Source: Niameybacter massiliensis (GTDB lineage Bacteria; Bacillota; Clostridia; Lachnospirales; Cellulosilyticaceae). From it: 64,000 nucleotides of DNA. Below are positions 1 through 8,624 of this stretch, piece by piece. The notes below the pieces were generated by a model. The model was given only the letters and a program-made list of their open reading frames with translations. It did no database searches and was not told the origin of the DNA. Position 1 is the stretch's first letter, and every line of letters starts with the position of its first letter. The translations under genes and the position numbers were made by a program. The stretch lies in NCBI RefSeq assembly GCF_001282685.1, contig NZ_LN875035.1, positions 75,278-139,277 on the forward strand. Reading direction: 5' to 3'.

Positions 1-1
1 T

Positions 2-55
2 CTAAGCATCTCCGTTTATGCCGAGTTATATACATCGATTTTAGATTTTTTATAG
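2..55 (+). CDS. 3' end of an upstream gene (partial)
   Basis: An open frame enters from the left edge and stops at TAG 53-55, reading ...SVYAELYTSILDFL. It ends just before the ribosome binding site of the next gene, as expected for the previous member of an operon. Only 17 codons are visible, so the product cannot be named and the frame itself is uncertain. Confidence 0.35.
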   Translation, partial: LSISVYAELYTSILDFL

Positions 56-65
56 GAGGAATTTT

Positions 66-464
66 ATGCGATTAGGAAGTATAGAAGTATGCTATATCTC
101 GTACAATAAGAGCCAGTATCAGATTGCTAGAGAAGAAATGGCTAAGGTTACATTAAGTGAATTGAAAAGCATTGTGGTAGGTGCTAGTTTTTTAATGGCT
201 ACTACAGTTAATATGCTTTATGCAAAAGTTAATGTTAATAGCTTTACAGATAAAGTCAATACAGAAGGATACAAGGTGCTAGGTATGCTACAGGCAATAG
301 GGTACTGGGCGGCGATAGTATTTGCAGGAATAGATATAGTAAAGAACTTTAAGAAACAGGATATTAGTGGGATTATATCAACTGTATTGAAGTATTTTGT
401 AGCAGTAGCAGTTTTATATGGTCTACCAGATATATTTGATTTAGCACGTAGTTTCTTTGATTAA
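66..464 (+). CDS. small membrane protein, VirB2/Maff2-like conjugation pilin candidate
   Basis: This 132-residue protein starts at ATG 66 behind a strong AGGAGGA. It has a hydrophobic stretch at about residues 36-52 that could be a signal or membrane segment. Two membrane helices follow, at about 74-90 and 103-122, separated by a short basic loop (KNFKKQD). This order of leader, helix, charged loop and helix is that of VirB2/TrbC pilins and the Maff2-type proteins of Firmicute conjugative elements. It lies in a tight same-strand cluster ending in a conjugation-type ATPase. The pilin role is inferred from topology and context, not from a recognised signature. An internal ATG at 138 would shorten it but lacks a good ribosome binding site. 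Confidence 0.55.
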   Translation: MRLGSIEVCYISYNKSQYQIAREEMAKVTLSELKSIVVGASFLMATTVNMLYAKVNVNSFTDKVNTEGYKVLGMLQAIGYWAAIVFAGIDIVKNFKKQDISGIISTVLKYFVAVAVLYGLPDIFDLARSFFD

Positions 465-476
465 GGAGGTATGTAT

Positions 477-611
477 ATGTTAATGGCATGTAAGATAGTT
501 GGAACAGTAGGTATCATTATGCATATATGTAAGATTCAAAAAGGCAGAGATATAGCAGTAGGAAGTAGCATAGTAGCTATTACCTGGGAGATTATAAAGG
601 CGGTGATATAG
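477..611 (+). CDS. 44-residue hydrophobic peptide of the conjugative element
   Basis: A short frame starts at ATG 477, six bases after AAGGAGGT, and ends at TAG 609-611, two bases before the next ATG. The product has two hydrophobic stretches around a basic patch (CKIQKGRD). This makes a small two-helix membrane peptide likely. The tight spacing and ribosome binding site support translation. In-frame ATGs also occur at 471 (too close to the Shine-Dalgarno) and 483. Function is unknown; many conjugation operons carry tiny membrane proteins next to the pilin gene. Confidence 0.55.
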   Translation: MLMACKIVGTVGIIMHICKIQKGRDIAVGSSIVAITWEIIKAVI

Positions 612-613
612 TA

Positions 614-871
614 ATGGGGCAGATAATACATTTTCCGAACAGCAAAAAAGATGATAGTAATATTGATGTTGTTCAGGTATCAAAAGATAAAATAATTATA
701 AATGGTGTTGAGTGTAAATGCATGGACCTAGAAGAGTTTATAATGGGTATGGATATTTCACCAGAATCAGAAGAACGATTTATCAAGGGGCTGTTTGAGA
801 TAATAAAAGAAGCTTGTTTTGAGGACATTAGAATATTAAAGATATTTAAAGAGATATTTAAAGGGAAGTGA
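614..871 (+). CDS. hypothetical 85-residue protein of the conjugative element
   Basis: This small soluble protein begins MGQIIHFP and has an acidic middle (MDLEEFIMGMDISPESEE) followed by an amphipathic, basic C-terminal helix ending IFKEIFKGK. It starts two bases after the previous stop and ends four bases before the ATPase start, so it belongs to the same transcript. I do not recognise the family. Like its neighbours it is rich in ATA isoleucine codons, which fits a shared foreign origin. Confidence 0.65.
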   Translation: MGQIIHFPNSKKDDSNIDVVQVSKDKIIINGVECKCMDLEEFIMGMDISPESEERFIKGLFEIIKEACFEDIRILKIFKEIFKGK

Positions 872-875
872 TTTA

Positions 876-3164
876 ATGAAGTCTATGCTACTAAGTAAAT
901 ACTTTGAAGTAGTTAACCCAACTTATACGACATTTATGATCACACCACACTCTAGCTGTAGAAACTATAATTCAAGTACAATAGCCAAAACTATGTCTAC
1001 GATAAGACATAGGATACATAAAGAAGAAAAGAAGTATGTAGTAGAAACTAAGATGAAGTGTGTTTACATGATAGATATTTATAAAGATGATGTTAGGTTT
1101 TATTTTGTAGTGCCTACTATGTATAAGACCATGGTAAAGGAAAAGTTAAGTGCAACATGGCCCACAGCTACTATAGAAGAAAGTGAAGAAGAAGTTAAGT
1201 TTAATAGTGATAGCGTATACTACACTTTACAGTACAAAAAGAATGATGCACTAGCACTTAACGTAGATAAGAAAAGTAATGTGCTTCTAAATAACATGCT
1301 CAATGTAATAGATGTAATGGAACAAGGAGATAGGATTACGGTTATGTATAATTTTGCCTACACAAACAACTGGGGATGGCAGACTAAGGCGGAACAGACA
1401 CAGAATAAGTACCTTAATAATATTCCTATACCCAAAGAGCCTACAGGGTGGGCTATTGGACTTAACTTACTTTATAAGATATGTGACTTCTTAGATGATT
1501 TAACAAATAAATTAATAGGGGCTAATGTATCAGATGTTAACCCCTTAACAGAACTAAAAAATGCACTTGTACAGAACCCTAAGAAGCTGTCTAATGAATC
1601 TATGCATAAAAGAAATGATACTATTCTAGGATTAAATATTGGCATTGTAAGCCATTCTGATAATAAGACCAGAGCAAACCAAAATGCTATTATGACTTGC
1701 CAAAGTTTTAGGTCACTAGATGGGGATAATAAGCTTGAATATTATAAGTGCCAGCCTAATAAGTATGCAGCTAATAAGATAGGAGTGGAAGAAAGTAGCT
1801 GTTTGCTACAGTTACCCGGGCGTGACCTATTGCAACAGCATAAGATAAACCATGTGAATGTTCTTGAGAGCAAAGTATATGATGAATTACTTGAAGGTAT
1901 TATAAAGGCGGGTAAAAGTACTTATAAAGGTAATACTGTGCAAACTTACTTTAGTCAAGATAAAGAAATCTCTAATTTGCCATTTATACTATTAGGACCT
2001 ATGGGAGCAGGTAAGACATTCCAAAATACGGAGTATGCTAAAGATGTTATAGAAGCTAAACAAGGGCTTATAGTGATAGACTATATTAAAAAGTGTGAGT
2101 TAGCAGATAGTATAAAGGCTATTACACCAAAGGATAGGTTGTTAGAAATAGATTTAAGCAAAGAAAGTAGTTTACAAGCGTTTGCATATAATGAGTATCA
2201 CATTACAGGGAACACGGTTTTTGAACGTGTAGAAAGTGCTAATTTACATCAACAACAAGTAACTGCTCTTATAGATGCAGTATACACCGGCGATCCATTG
2301 TCGGGGCAAATGAGAAAGTTTTTTACAAGTGCTGCTGATGTAGTACTTATAAATGATAACATGAGCCTAAGAGATGTTATTAGATGTCTAGAAAACTATG
2401 ACGCTAGACATGAATTTATCTCCAAAGTACCACCAGAATATATGGTGTACCTTGAAGAACAAATTGTAATGTTAAAACAGTTAGATGATGGAAAAATTAT
2501 TAAGACGAAAGAGAGTGGTGAAGACGGAAAAGAAGTGATTGTAGAAATTTTTCAAGGTGATACTCGCTATAGCAAGATCGAACATATCATGGATCGTGTA
2601 AATAGTTTGCGAGAAGATATTAGAATGAGAATGATGTTTAATAAACCATCTTGTGATAACATAGACTTTTCAAAAGCAATGGACCAAGGTAAGATTATCA
2701 TAATAAAGATGCCTGCTGATAAGTTTAGAAGCCAACACGTTAGAAATGTGCTAGTTACTTTCTTCATATCTAAAATATGGTTAGCGTGCAATATAAGAGG
2801 GGCACAACAAGATAGCTTATTGCCTTATCATGTATTACTAGATGAGATATTCCAGGCTCCTACAGCTTATAATCCACTTAGTAACATCTTAAGAGAGTGC
2901 CGTAAGTTTAAATTAAGACTAGGATTCACGGCTCATCAATTAGCTGACTTAGGAGAACTACAGAGTGGCCTTAAGAGTGCTGGTGCAAGCTATATACTTT
3001 TACAGGGAACTGATAAAGCAAACTTTGCATACCTAGAGCAAGAGTTTAAACAGTTTGGATTTACTGTAGATGATCTTCTAAATCTAAAGCGCTATCATTC
3101 ACTAAACTTAATTAAGTGCAGTAAAGGTTATTCTGCTTATGAATCTGACTTATATGTAAAATAG
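876..3164 (+). CDS. HerA/VirD4-type conjugation ATPase
   Basis: This 762-residue protein is a P-loop ATPase of the HerA-FtsK/VirD4-TraG kind that drives DNA or substrate transfer through type IV secretion machines. Walker A is GPMGAGKT at about residues 374-381, and Walker B is YHVLLDEIF at about 651-659. A later sensor-like stretch reads FTAHQLADL. The N-terminal third (about residues 60-105, VRFYFVVP...) resembles the alpha-beta domain that precedes the motor in HerA-like secretion ATPases. No clear transmembrane helix is visible at the N-terminus, so it may dock on a separate membrane protein. It is the last gene of the element operon. Whether it acts as coupling protein or as VirB4-like energiser cannot be told from one gene. 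Confidence 0.75.
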   Translation: MKSMLLSKYFEVVNPTYTTFMITPHSSCRNYNSSTIAKTMSTIRHRIHKEEKKYVVETKMKCVYMIDIYKDDVRFYFVVPTMYKTMVKEKLSATWPTATIEESEEEVKFNSDSVYYTLQYKKNDALALNVDKKSNVLLNNMLNVIDVMEQGDRITVMYNFAYTNNWGWQTKAEQTQNKYLNNIPIPKEPTGWAIGLNLLYKICDFLDDLTNKLIGANVSDVNPLTELKNALVQNPKKLSNESMHKRNDTILGLNIGIVSHSDNKTRANQNAIMTCQSFRSLDGDNKLEYYKCQPNKYAANKIGVEESSCLLQLPGRDLLQQHKINHVNVLESKVYDELLEGIIKAGKSTYKGNTVQTYFSQDKEISNLPFILLGPMGAGKTFQNTEYAKDVIEAKQGLIVIDYIKKCELADSIKAITPKDRLLEIDLSKESSLQAFAYNEYHITGNTVFERVESANLHQQQVTALIDAVYTGDPLSGQMRKFFTSAADVVLINDNMSLRDVIRCLENYDARHEFISKVPPEYMVYLEEQIVMLKQLDDGKIIKTKESGEDGKEVIVEIFQGDTRYSKIEHIMDRVNSLREDIRMRMMFNKPSCDNIDFSKAMDQGKIIIIKMPADKFRSQHVRNVLVTFFISKIWLACNIRGAQQDSLLPYHVLLDEIFQAPTAYNPLSNILRECRKFKLRLGFTAHQLADLGELQSGLKSAGASYILLQGTDKANFAYLEQEFKQFGFTVDDLLNLKRYHSLNLIKCSKGYSAYESDLYVK

Positions 3165-3372
3165 TTACCCAAATTGCTATGGGTAAAGTTTTGGGTAAAA
3201 GTTACTCATAAAACAGCCTATTTAAACTTAAATATAAAATCTAAACCGTATAGTTTGCAACGTATATACATGCTATTGTAGACATAGCAAACATACACAC
3301 CACGTAGAGACTATTGCTTATTTAGTTAAGTAATTCAACGGTTGTAAGGTTTTTAAAAGTATTAATGGGTAA
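3165..3372 (+). repeat. TGGGTAA repeats in the tail of the conjugative element
   Basis: Directly after the ATPase stop, TTACCCA (3165-3171) and TGGGTAA (3180-3186) form a small hairpin. The same TGGGTAA word recurs at 3192-3198 and 3366-3372. The region between has no gene and is very AT-rich. The repeats may be part of a terminator or of the element end, but no integration site can be defined from this side alone. Confidence 0.35.
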
Positions 3373-3384
3373 AAAATGGATAGA

Positions 3385-3433
3385 TTTAAATAATAAAAAG
3401 GGTAGAATCAATCTACCCTTTTTATTATTTAAA
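3385..3433. terminator. perfect 22-bp bidirectional terminator
   Basis: Positions 3385-3406 and 3412-3433 are perfect inverted complements around a 5-base loop. The A-rich and T-rich outer arms give a U-tract in both directions. It separates the plus-strand element operon from the minus-strand gene whose stop lies 15 bases downstream. Confidence 0.85.
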
Positions 3434-3447
3434 TGATGGATAAAGAC

Positions 3448-3918
3448 TTATAGATAAGCAAGTATTTGATTTAATAAGGAGTTGGCTTGAAGGATATCTT
3501 TTAAAAGTGAAAATTGAGTCAAGGAGTCTTCAGCAATTAAAAATTCATTAATTTGATCTTTAATAAATTTTAAATAACCACTTGCAACAACTAAGGTTTG
3601 AAGTTTGGAATTTTGTTCTTTTTCGGAGGAACTATTAATGGTTTCATGAACAAGTTTATTAGAGAAGTTATCAACATTACCTGAGTAAATAGAGAGTTGG
3701 CCAATAAGCTTATCATTGCTTTTTTGAGTCGTATTATTGGAGTAGCCTTTTTCTAAAATACTGAGGAGCTGTTTTTGATTCTCTCTAACAGTTTTGTAAT
3801 ACGTATCAATGGTTGTATCGAGCGAATTATTTTGTGTAGCAAAAGTCACAGAAGAAAGGCTCAAACAACATATAAAAATACCTATAAGGATGAAAAAATA
3901 ATGCTTGTTTTTAAACAT
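3448..3918 (-). CDS. secreted hypothetical protein
   Basis: This is a 156-residue protein with an N-terminal signal peptide: basic MFKNK, a hydrophobic core of about residues 6-24, then a likely cleavage near FATQ at about 27-29. The mature part is helical, polar and free of cysteine, with heptad-like patterns suggesting an extracytoplasmic helical bundle. GAGGT lies seven bases before the ATG. It is a single gene between the element terminator and the rib promoter, and I recognise no family. Confidence 0.7.
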   Translation of the reverse strand: MFKNKHYFFILIGIFICCLSLSSVTFATQNNSLDTTIDTYYKTVRENQKQLLSILEKGYSNNTTQKSNDKLIGQLSIYSGNVDNFSNKLVHETINSSSEKEQNSKLQTLVVASGYLKFIKDQINEFLIAEDSLTQFSLLKDILQANSLLNQILAYL

Positions 3919-4015
3919 AATGGTACCTCAATTTTAATTGATTTTTAAATATATTATGAACCATCAAGACATTACATATGTAGATAAAAATAGATTTTAT
4001 TTAAAATAGAAGTTA

Positions 4016-4044
4016 TTGACAAAATATGAGAAGACTGATATGAT
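4016..4044 (+). promoter_or_regulatory. sigma-A promoter of the riboflavin operon
   Basis: TTGACA at 4016-4021, a 17-base spacer and TATGAT at 4039-4044 give a near-consensus promoter. Transcription would start at about 4051, shortly before the FMN aptamer. Confidence 0.8.
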
Positions 4045-4063
4045 CACATTAATTGAATAGAAC

Positions 4064-4170
4064 ATCTTCAGGGCAGGGTGCAATTCCCTACCGGTGGTAT
4101 AGCCCACGAGCCGTAAGGCATGATTCGGTGTAATTCCGAAGCCGACAGTAAAGTCTGGATGAAAGAAGAT
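4064..4170 (+). promoter_or_regulatory. FMN riboswitch (RFN element)
   Basis: The leader contains the conserved RFN core: closing strands ATCTTC (4064-4069) and GAAGAT (4165-4170), the segment GGGCAGGGTGCAATTCCC, then CCGGTGG...AGCCC, and near the 3' side GTCTGGATG. This aptamer binds FMN and shuts down riboflavin genes. It lies directly upstream of ribD, with a terminator hairpin behind it, so control is most likely transcriptional attenuation. Confidence 0.96.
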
Positions 4171-4213
4171 AGATTATAAATGCTTTTTTTGCATTTTCTT
4201 TTAGTATAGTATG

Positions 4214-4245
4214 CTCTGGAATGATTTTTCATTTCAGAGTTTTTT
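4214..4245 (+). terminator. FMN riboswitch expression-platform terminator
   Basis: An 11-bp stem (4214-4224 with 4229-4239, one G-U pair) is followed by six T. It sits 43 bases after the aptamer, where the ligand-controlled terminator of an RFN leader is expected. Confidence 0.85.
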
Positions 4246-4305
4246 GTATTTAATACAAATGTGGATTATTACTAAACGCTTAAAAGCTATTTATAGAATT
4301 GTTGA

Positions 4306-4341
4306 AATGCCTTGAACCTGTTTTGTTCAAGGCATTTTTAT
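4306..4341 (+). terminator. second terminator-like hairpin in the rib leader
   Basis: A perfect 12-bp stem (4306-4317 with 4325-4336, 7-base loop) is followed by a T-rich run and ends a few bases before the ribD Shine-Dalgarno GGAGGA at 4345-4350. It is separate from the riboswitch terminator and lies wholly inside the untranslated leader. Confidence 0.65.
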
Positions 4342-4357
4342 TTTGGAGGAAAAGTGT

Positions 4358-5461
4358 ATGACTGACCAAGAGTATATGACACGTGCTTTAGAACTGGCTC
4401 GAAAAGGTTGTGGTTTTGTAAGTCCGAATCCTATGGTTGGAGCTGTGATCGTTAAAAATAATAAGGTCATTGGGCAAGGCTGGCATGAAAAATATGGACA
4501 GCTTCATGCAGAAAGAAATGCACTGGTAGGTTGTAAAGAATCCCCTCATGGTGCAACACTCTATGTCACTCTAGAACCCTGTTGTCATTATGGAAAAACA
4601 CCACCTTGTACAGATGCTATTTTAGAGAGTGGTATCACAAGAGTTGTAATCGGAGCACTTGACCCTAATCCACTTGTATCTGGAAAAGGTGTTTCAATCT
4701 TACAAGCTAAGGGAATTGAAGTGGTGAGCGGTGTATTAGAAAAAGAATGTCTAGAACTTAATCAGGTATTTTTTCATTATATCAAAACGAAGACGCCTTA
4801 TGTGGTCATGAAGTATGCCATGACTATGGATGGAAAAATTGCAACTTCTACAGGTAAATCAAAATGGATTACAGGAGATCAAGCAAGAATACATGTACAT
4901 AAAGAACGCCATCGCTATACGGGCATCATGGTAGGCGTTGGGACAGTAATTGCAGATAATCCTATGCTTACGTGCAGGTTAGAAAATGGATGTAATCCGA
5001 TTCGTATTATCTGCGACACCCATTTAAGGACACCTTTAAACGCTCAAGTGGTAGCAACAGCTTCTAGTGTAAGGACCATTATTGCAACGTGTTGTGCGGA
5101 AAAGGACAGATACATGCCCTATGAAATAGCTGGATGTGAGATTTTACTTATTCCTAAAAAAGATAATCATATTGATTTACAAATATTGATGCAGCAACTA
5201 GGCATATTAAAAATCGATAGCCTTATTTTAGAAGGTGGCGGGACACTCAATGCTTCCGCTATGCAAAGCGGTATTGTCAACAAGGTACAGGCTTATATTG
5301 CACCAAAGTTATTTGGTGGTGATGAAGCAAGGACACCTATTGGGGGTAGCGGTATTGATGAACCAACTTATTGCTTTAAAATGAAAAATCAAAAACTCAC
5401 ATGGTTTGGAGAAGATTTGTTATTAGAAAGTGAGGTGGAATATCTGTGTTTACAGGAATAG
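4358..5461 (+). CDS. ribD: bifunctional riboflavin deaminase/reductase RibD
   Basis: RibD carries out the deamination and side-chain reduction that turn the GTP cyclohydrolase II product into 5-amino-6-ribitylamino-uracil phosphate. The 367-residue protein has the N-terminal cytidine-deaminase-like domain with zinc ligands H50 (HAERNAL) and C75/C84 (PCCHYGKTPPC). The C-terminal reductase domain runs from about residue 145, with KYAMTMDGKIAT and an LILEGGGTLN motif. The start is ATG 4358, seven bases after GGAGGA; an in-frame TTG at 4343 would overlap that site and is rejected. It is the first gene behind the FMN riboswitch and overlaps ribE by 16 bases. Confidence 0.96.
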   Translation: MTDQEYMTRALELARKGCGFVSPNPMVGAVIVKNNKVIGQGWHEKYGQLHAERNALVGCKESPHGATLYVTLEPCCHYGKTPPCTDAILESGITRVVIGALDPNPLVSGKGVSILQAKGIEVVSGVLEKECLELNQVFFHYIKTKTPYVVMKYAMTMDGKIATSTGKSKWITGDQARIHVHKERHRYTGIMVGVGTVIADNPMLTCRLENGCNPIRIICDTHLRTPLNAQVVATASSVRTIIATCCAEKDRYMPYEIAGCEILLIPKKDNHIDLQILMQQLGILKIDSLILEGGGTLNASAMQSGIVNKVQAYIAPKLFGGDEARTPIGGSGIDEPTYCFKMKNQKLTWFGEDLLLESEVEYLCLQE

Positions 5462-6075
5462 TCGAAGAGATTGGTAAAGTACAAGGCATACAGAAGGGAA
5501 TGAAATCCTCTATCCTTATGATTACCGGGAATAAAATCTTTGAAGACTTGAAGATTGGTGATAGTGTATCTACGAATGGCGTATGCCTTACAGTGTCAAA
5601 GTTAGGGAATTGTACTTTTTATGCAGATGTGATGAATGAGACACTTTCTCGTTCTGCATTAGGAAACCTTACCATTGGAAGTTGTGTGAATTTAGAACGT
5701 GCCATGGCGAGTAATGGACGATTTGGAGGACATATTGTTTCAGGGCATATTGATGGTACAGGAAAAATTGTATCTATTCATAAAGATGATAATGCTATTT
5801 GGTATACCGTACAAACGGATTCTAAGATTATGAGATATATCATTGAAAAAGGTTCTATAGCCATTGATGGCATCAGCCTTACAGTAGCAAAAGTAGAAAA
5901 GGATCATTTTAGTGTTTCAATCATTCCCCATACAGCAAAAGAAACCATACTATCTCTAAAAAGGGTAGGGGAACTTGTGAATCTTGAAAATGACATCATT
6001 GGTAAATATATTGAAAAGTTTGTTACTCCCCAGAGTAACATTACAGAAGCATTCTTATTAAAACATGGATTTTAG
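5446..6075 (+). CDS. ribE: riboflavin synthase alpha chain
   Basis: This enzyme dismutates two 6,7-dimethyl-8-ribityllumazine molecules to riboflavin and the pyrimidine intermediate. The 209-residue product has the two lumazine-binding repeats of the family, one beginning MFTGIVEEIG and the second from about residue 98 (HIVSGHIDGTG). It starts at GTG 5446 after GAGGTGGA, inside the end of ribD, so the two are translationally coupled. Ribosomes reach it only through ribD transcripts, under the same FMN control. Confidence 0.95.
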   Translation: MFTGIVEEIGKVQGIQKGMKSSILMITGNKIFEDLKIGDSVSTNGVCLTVSKLGNCTFYADVMNETLSRSALGNLTIGSCVNLERAMASNGRFGGHIVSGHIDGTGKIVSIHKDDNAIWYTVQTDSKIMRYIIEKGSIAIDGISLTVAKVEKDHFSVSIIPHTAKETILSLKRVGELVNLENDIIGKYIEKFVTPQSNITEAFLLKHGF

Positions 6076-6084
6076 GAGGGTAAT

Positions 6085-7287
6085 ATGTTTGAGTATCATA
6101 CAATACCAGAGGCTTTAGAGGCATTAAGAAAAGGTGAGATCATTCTTGTAACAGATGATGAAGATCGTGAAAATGAAGGTGACTTTATTTGTGCCACTGA
6201 ATTTGCAACAACACAAAATATTAATTTTATGGCTACCTATGGCAAGGGGCTCATTTGTATGCCAATGGATGAAGCACTTTGTGAAAAGTTAGGACTTCAT
6301 CAAATGGTAACCAACAATACAGATAATCATACAACAGCTTTTACAGTGTCTATTGATCATGTGGATACAACAACGGGTATCTCAGCAGCTGAAAGAAGTA
6401 TAACAGCATTAAAAGCCATAGATGAAGAGGCATGCCCAGAAGATTTTCGTAGACCAGGACACATGTTCCCACTTTTAGCTAAGAAAAATGGGGTGCTTGA
6501 ACGTAATGGTCATACAGAAGCGACAGTTGATCTCATGAAGTTAGCAGGATTAAAGCCATGTGGGCTTTGCTGTGAAATCATGAGAGAAGATGGACATATG
6601 ATGCGTACACCGGAACTCATTGAATTTGCAAAAGATTGGAATATGAAGTTTATAACCATCAAAGCACTGCAAGAGTATCGTAAAAGATTTGATCACCTTG
6701 TAGAGTGTATGGCAACACCTATGCTTCCAACATCTTATGGTAATTTTAGAGCCTATGGCTATGTGAATAAACTTAATGGAGAACATCATGTAGCACTTGT
6801 TAAAGGTGACATTGGTGATGGAGAAGATATACTTTGTCGTGTTCATTCAGAATGTTTAACAGGAGATGTATTTGGTTCTTCACGTTGTGATTGTGGTGAT
6901 CAATTAGCTACTGCAATGAAACAAATTGAAAAGGAAGGTCGTGGCATTCTTCTTTATATGCGTCAAGAAGGCCGTGGCATTGGATTAATAAATAAGTTAA
7001 AAGCTTATGAACTTCAACAAGCAGGAATGGATACAGCCGAAGCCAATGTTGCTCTTGGTTTTGAAGAAGATTTGAGAGAGTATTATATTGGCGCACAAAT
7101 TCTTAAAGACTTAGGCGTCAAAACCATGAGACTATTAACTAATAACCCAGATAAAGTTTATCAACTTTCCGATTTTGGAATCAAGATTGTAGAGCGTGTA
7201 TCTATTGAAATAGAGGCGAACGAACATGATGCTTTCTATCTTAAAACAAAACAATGCAAAATGGGTCATTATTTAAACATACATTAA
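6085..7287 (+). CDS. ribBA: DHBP synthase / GTP cyclohydrolase II fusion
   Basis: This 400-residue bifunctional enzyme starts both branches of riboflavin synthesis. The N-terminal half (about 1-200) is 3,4-dihydroxy-2-butanone-4-phosphate synthase, with the acidic [12 protein letters not shown] metal site. The C-terminal half (about 205-400) is GTP cyclohydrolase II, with zinc cysteines C257, C268 and C270 in [15 protein letters not shown] and the RQEGRGIGL loop. AGGAGG precedes the ATG by five bases. Length and domain order match B. subtilis RibA. Confidence 0.96.
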   Translation: MFEYHTIPEALEALRKGEIILVTDDEDRENEGDFICATEFATTQNINFMATYGKGLICMPMDEALCEKLGLHQMVTNNTDNHTTAFTVSIDHVDTTTGISAAERSITALKAIDEEACPEDFRRPGHMFPLLAKKNGVLERNGHTEATVDLMKLAGLKPCGLCCEIMREDGHMMRTPELIEFAKDWNMKFITIKALQEYRKRFDHLVECMATPMLPTSYGNFRAYGYVNKLNGEHHVALVKGDIGDGEDILCRVHSECLTGDVFGSSRCDCGDQLATAMKQIEKEGRGILLYMRQEGRGIGLINKLKAYELQQAGMDTAEANVALGFEEDLREYYIGAQILKDLGVKTMRLLTNNPDKVYQLSDFGIKIVERVSIEIEANEHDAFYLKTKQCKMGHYLNIH

Positions 7288-7311
7288 TAAAAAATTAAGG
7301 AGATTAAAAAC

Positions 7312-7779
7312 ATGAAAATCTATGAAGGAAAATTGGTATCAACAGACATTAAAATTGGAATTGTAGTCGCAAGGTTTAATGAATTTATTACAAGCAAATT
7401 ATTAGGTGGTGCAGTAGATGCCCTTACACGCCATGAAGTCAGAGAAGAAAATATTGAAGTGGCATGGGTTCCAGGGGCTTTTGAGATTCCACTTATTGCA
7501 TCTAAAATGGCAAAAAGCAATAAATATGATGCAGTCATCTGCCTTGGAGCAGTGATTCGTGGTAGTACAACACACTATGACTATGTATGTAGTGAAGTTT
7601 CAAAAGGCATTGCTAGTGTTTCTTTGAGTAGTGATATTCCGGTTATGTTTGGCGTAGTCACCACAGAAAATATTGAGCAAGCTATTGAGCGTGCAGGTAC
7701 AAAAGCAGGAAATAAAGGTTTTGATTGTGCAATGGGTGCCATTGAGATGGTGAACTTAATAAGAGAAATAGAACAATAA
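7312..7779 (+). CDS. ribH: 6,7-dimethyl-8-ribityllumazine synthase
   Basis: RibH joins the ribitylamino-uracil with the butanone phosphate to form lumazine. The 155-residue protein has the family landmarks: VARFNEFIT near the N-terminus, [26 protein letters not shown] with the catalytic-region histidine, and the C-terminal [16 protein letters not shown]. It follows ribBA by 24 bases with an AAGGAGA site and is the last classic rib gene of the operon. Confidence 0.96.
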   Translation: MKIYEGKLVSTDIKIGIVVARFNEFITSKLLGGAVDALTRHEVREENIEVAWVPGAFEIPLIASKMAKSNKYDAVICLGAVIRGSTTHYDYVCSEVSKGIASVSLSSDIPVMFGVVTTENIEQAIERAGTKAGNKGFDCAMGAIEMVNLIREIEQ

Positions 7780-7781
7780 GC

Positions 7782-8474
7782 ATGCTGAACTTAGTATTTG
7801 ACTATGATGGCACACTTCATAATAGTATTGAAATCTATGCACCAGCATTTAGACTGGCCTATAAGGAATTAGTTGAAAAAGGATTTGCAGAGCCAAGAGA
7901 CTATTCAGATAAAGAAATAAGCTATTGGTTAGGGTTTTCAGCAGCTGAAATGTGGCATACGTTTATGCCCACATTAGAAGCATCTCAAAAACAACATGCT
8001 AGTATGAGAATTGGCAAAGAAATGATTGGGCTTATCAAAGAAGGTAAGGCTAAGCTCTATCCACACGCATTAGAAATTTTAGAACAACTTAAAATAAAGG
8101 GTTATAACCTTATATTCTTAAGCAATTGTAAGCGTGCATATATGGAAGCACATATTGAGGCCTTTCAATTAGAACAATACTTTACTGAATTTTATTGCTC
8201 AGAAGATTATGGCTTTATACCAAAATACGAAATCTTTAATGTGATCAAGACACGTTATACAGGTGACTTTATGATTATTGGTGATCGATTTCAAGATATG
8301 GAGATCGCTCAAAAATATCAACTTGAATCAATAGGTTGTTTATATGGTTTTGGTGATGAAAATGAATTAGAAATGGCAACTTATAAGATACATACTCTAG
8401 ATGAAATAGAGCAGACGATTTGTCTATTAGAGTATCCCATTAAAGATCATACAAGCGTTTTTATAAAGGAGTAG
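7782..8474 (+). CDS. HAD-family phosphatase, candidate riboflavin-intermediate phosphatase
   Basis: This 230-residue haloacid-dehalogenase-type hydrolase has motif I FDYDGTLHNS (D7, D9), motif II FLSNC, and a late DRFQDMEIA acidic motif. A helical cap between motifs I and II places it with the type-I-cap (phosphoglycolate phosphatase-like) HADs. It starts two bases after the ribH stop and shares the operon and its terminator. Riboflavin synthesis needs a phosphatase acting between RibD and RibH. The position makes that job likely, but the substrate is inferred from context only; a general sugar-phosphate or FMN phosphatase is the alternative. Confidence 0.8.
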   Translation: MLNLVFDYDGTLHNSIEIYAPAFRLAYKELVEKGFAEPRDYSDKEISYWLGFSAAEMWHTFMPTLEASQKQHASMRIGKEMIGLIKEGKAKLYPHALEILEQLKIKGYNLIFLSNCKRAYMEAHIEAFQLEQYFTEFYCSEDYGFIPKYEIFNVIKTRYTGDFMIIGDRFQDMEIAQKYQLESIGCLYGFGDENELEMATYKIHTLDEIEQTICLLEYPIKDHTSVFIKE

Positions 8475-8491
8475 CGAAGGCTACTCTTTTT
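8470..8491 (+). terminator. rib operon terminator
   Basis: AGTAGC and GCTACT form a 6-bp stem with a 4-base loop, followed by CTTTTTT. The stop codon of the HAD gene lies inside the stem. Confidence 0.75.
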
Positions 8492-8624
8492 TGATGTTAA
8501 TTTATTTTTGTCTATACGACACTATACTACACAAAATGCTCTATAAATTTGTTACAATACTACTATATTTTCAGATAATGGTTCAACTTATTTATAAGGA
8601 CAAGAAGGAACTGGGGGATAGCCA

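Noticed and set aside
3165-3447. Attachment site or origin of transfer at the end of the conjugative element
   Set aside because: Repeats are present, but the matching left end is outside the window and no nick-site pattern was recognised.
4343-4357. TTG start for ribD five codons upstream
   Set aside because: The TTG lies at the very beginning of the GGAGGA ribosome binding site, so ATG 4358 is the start.
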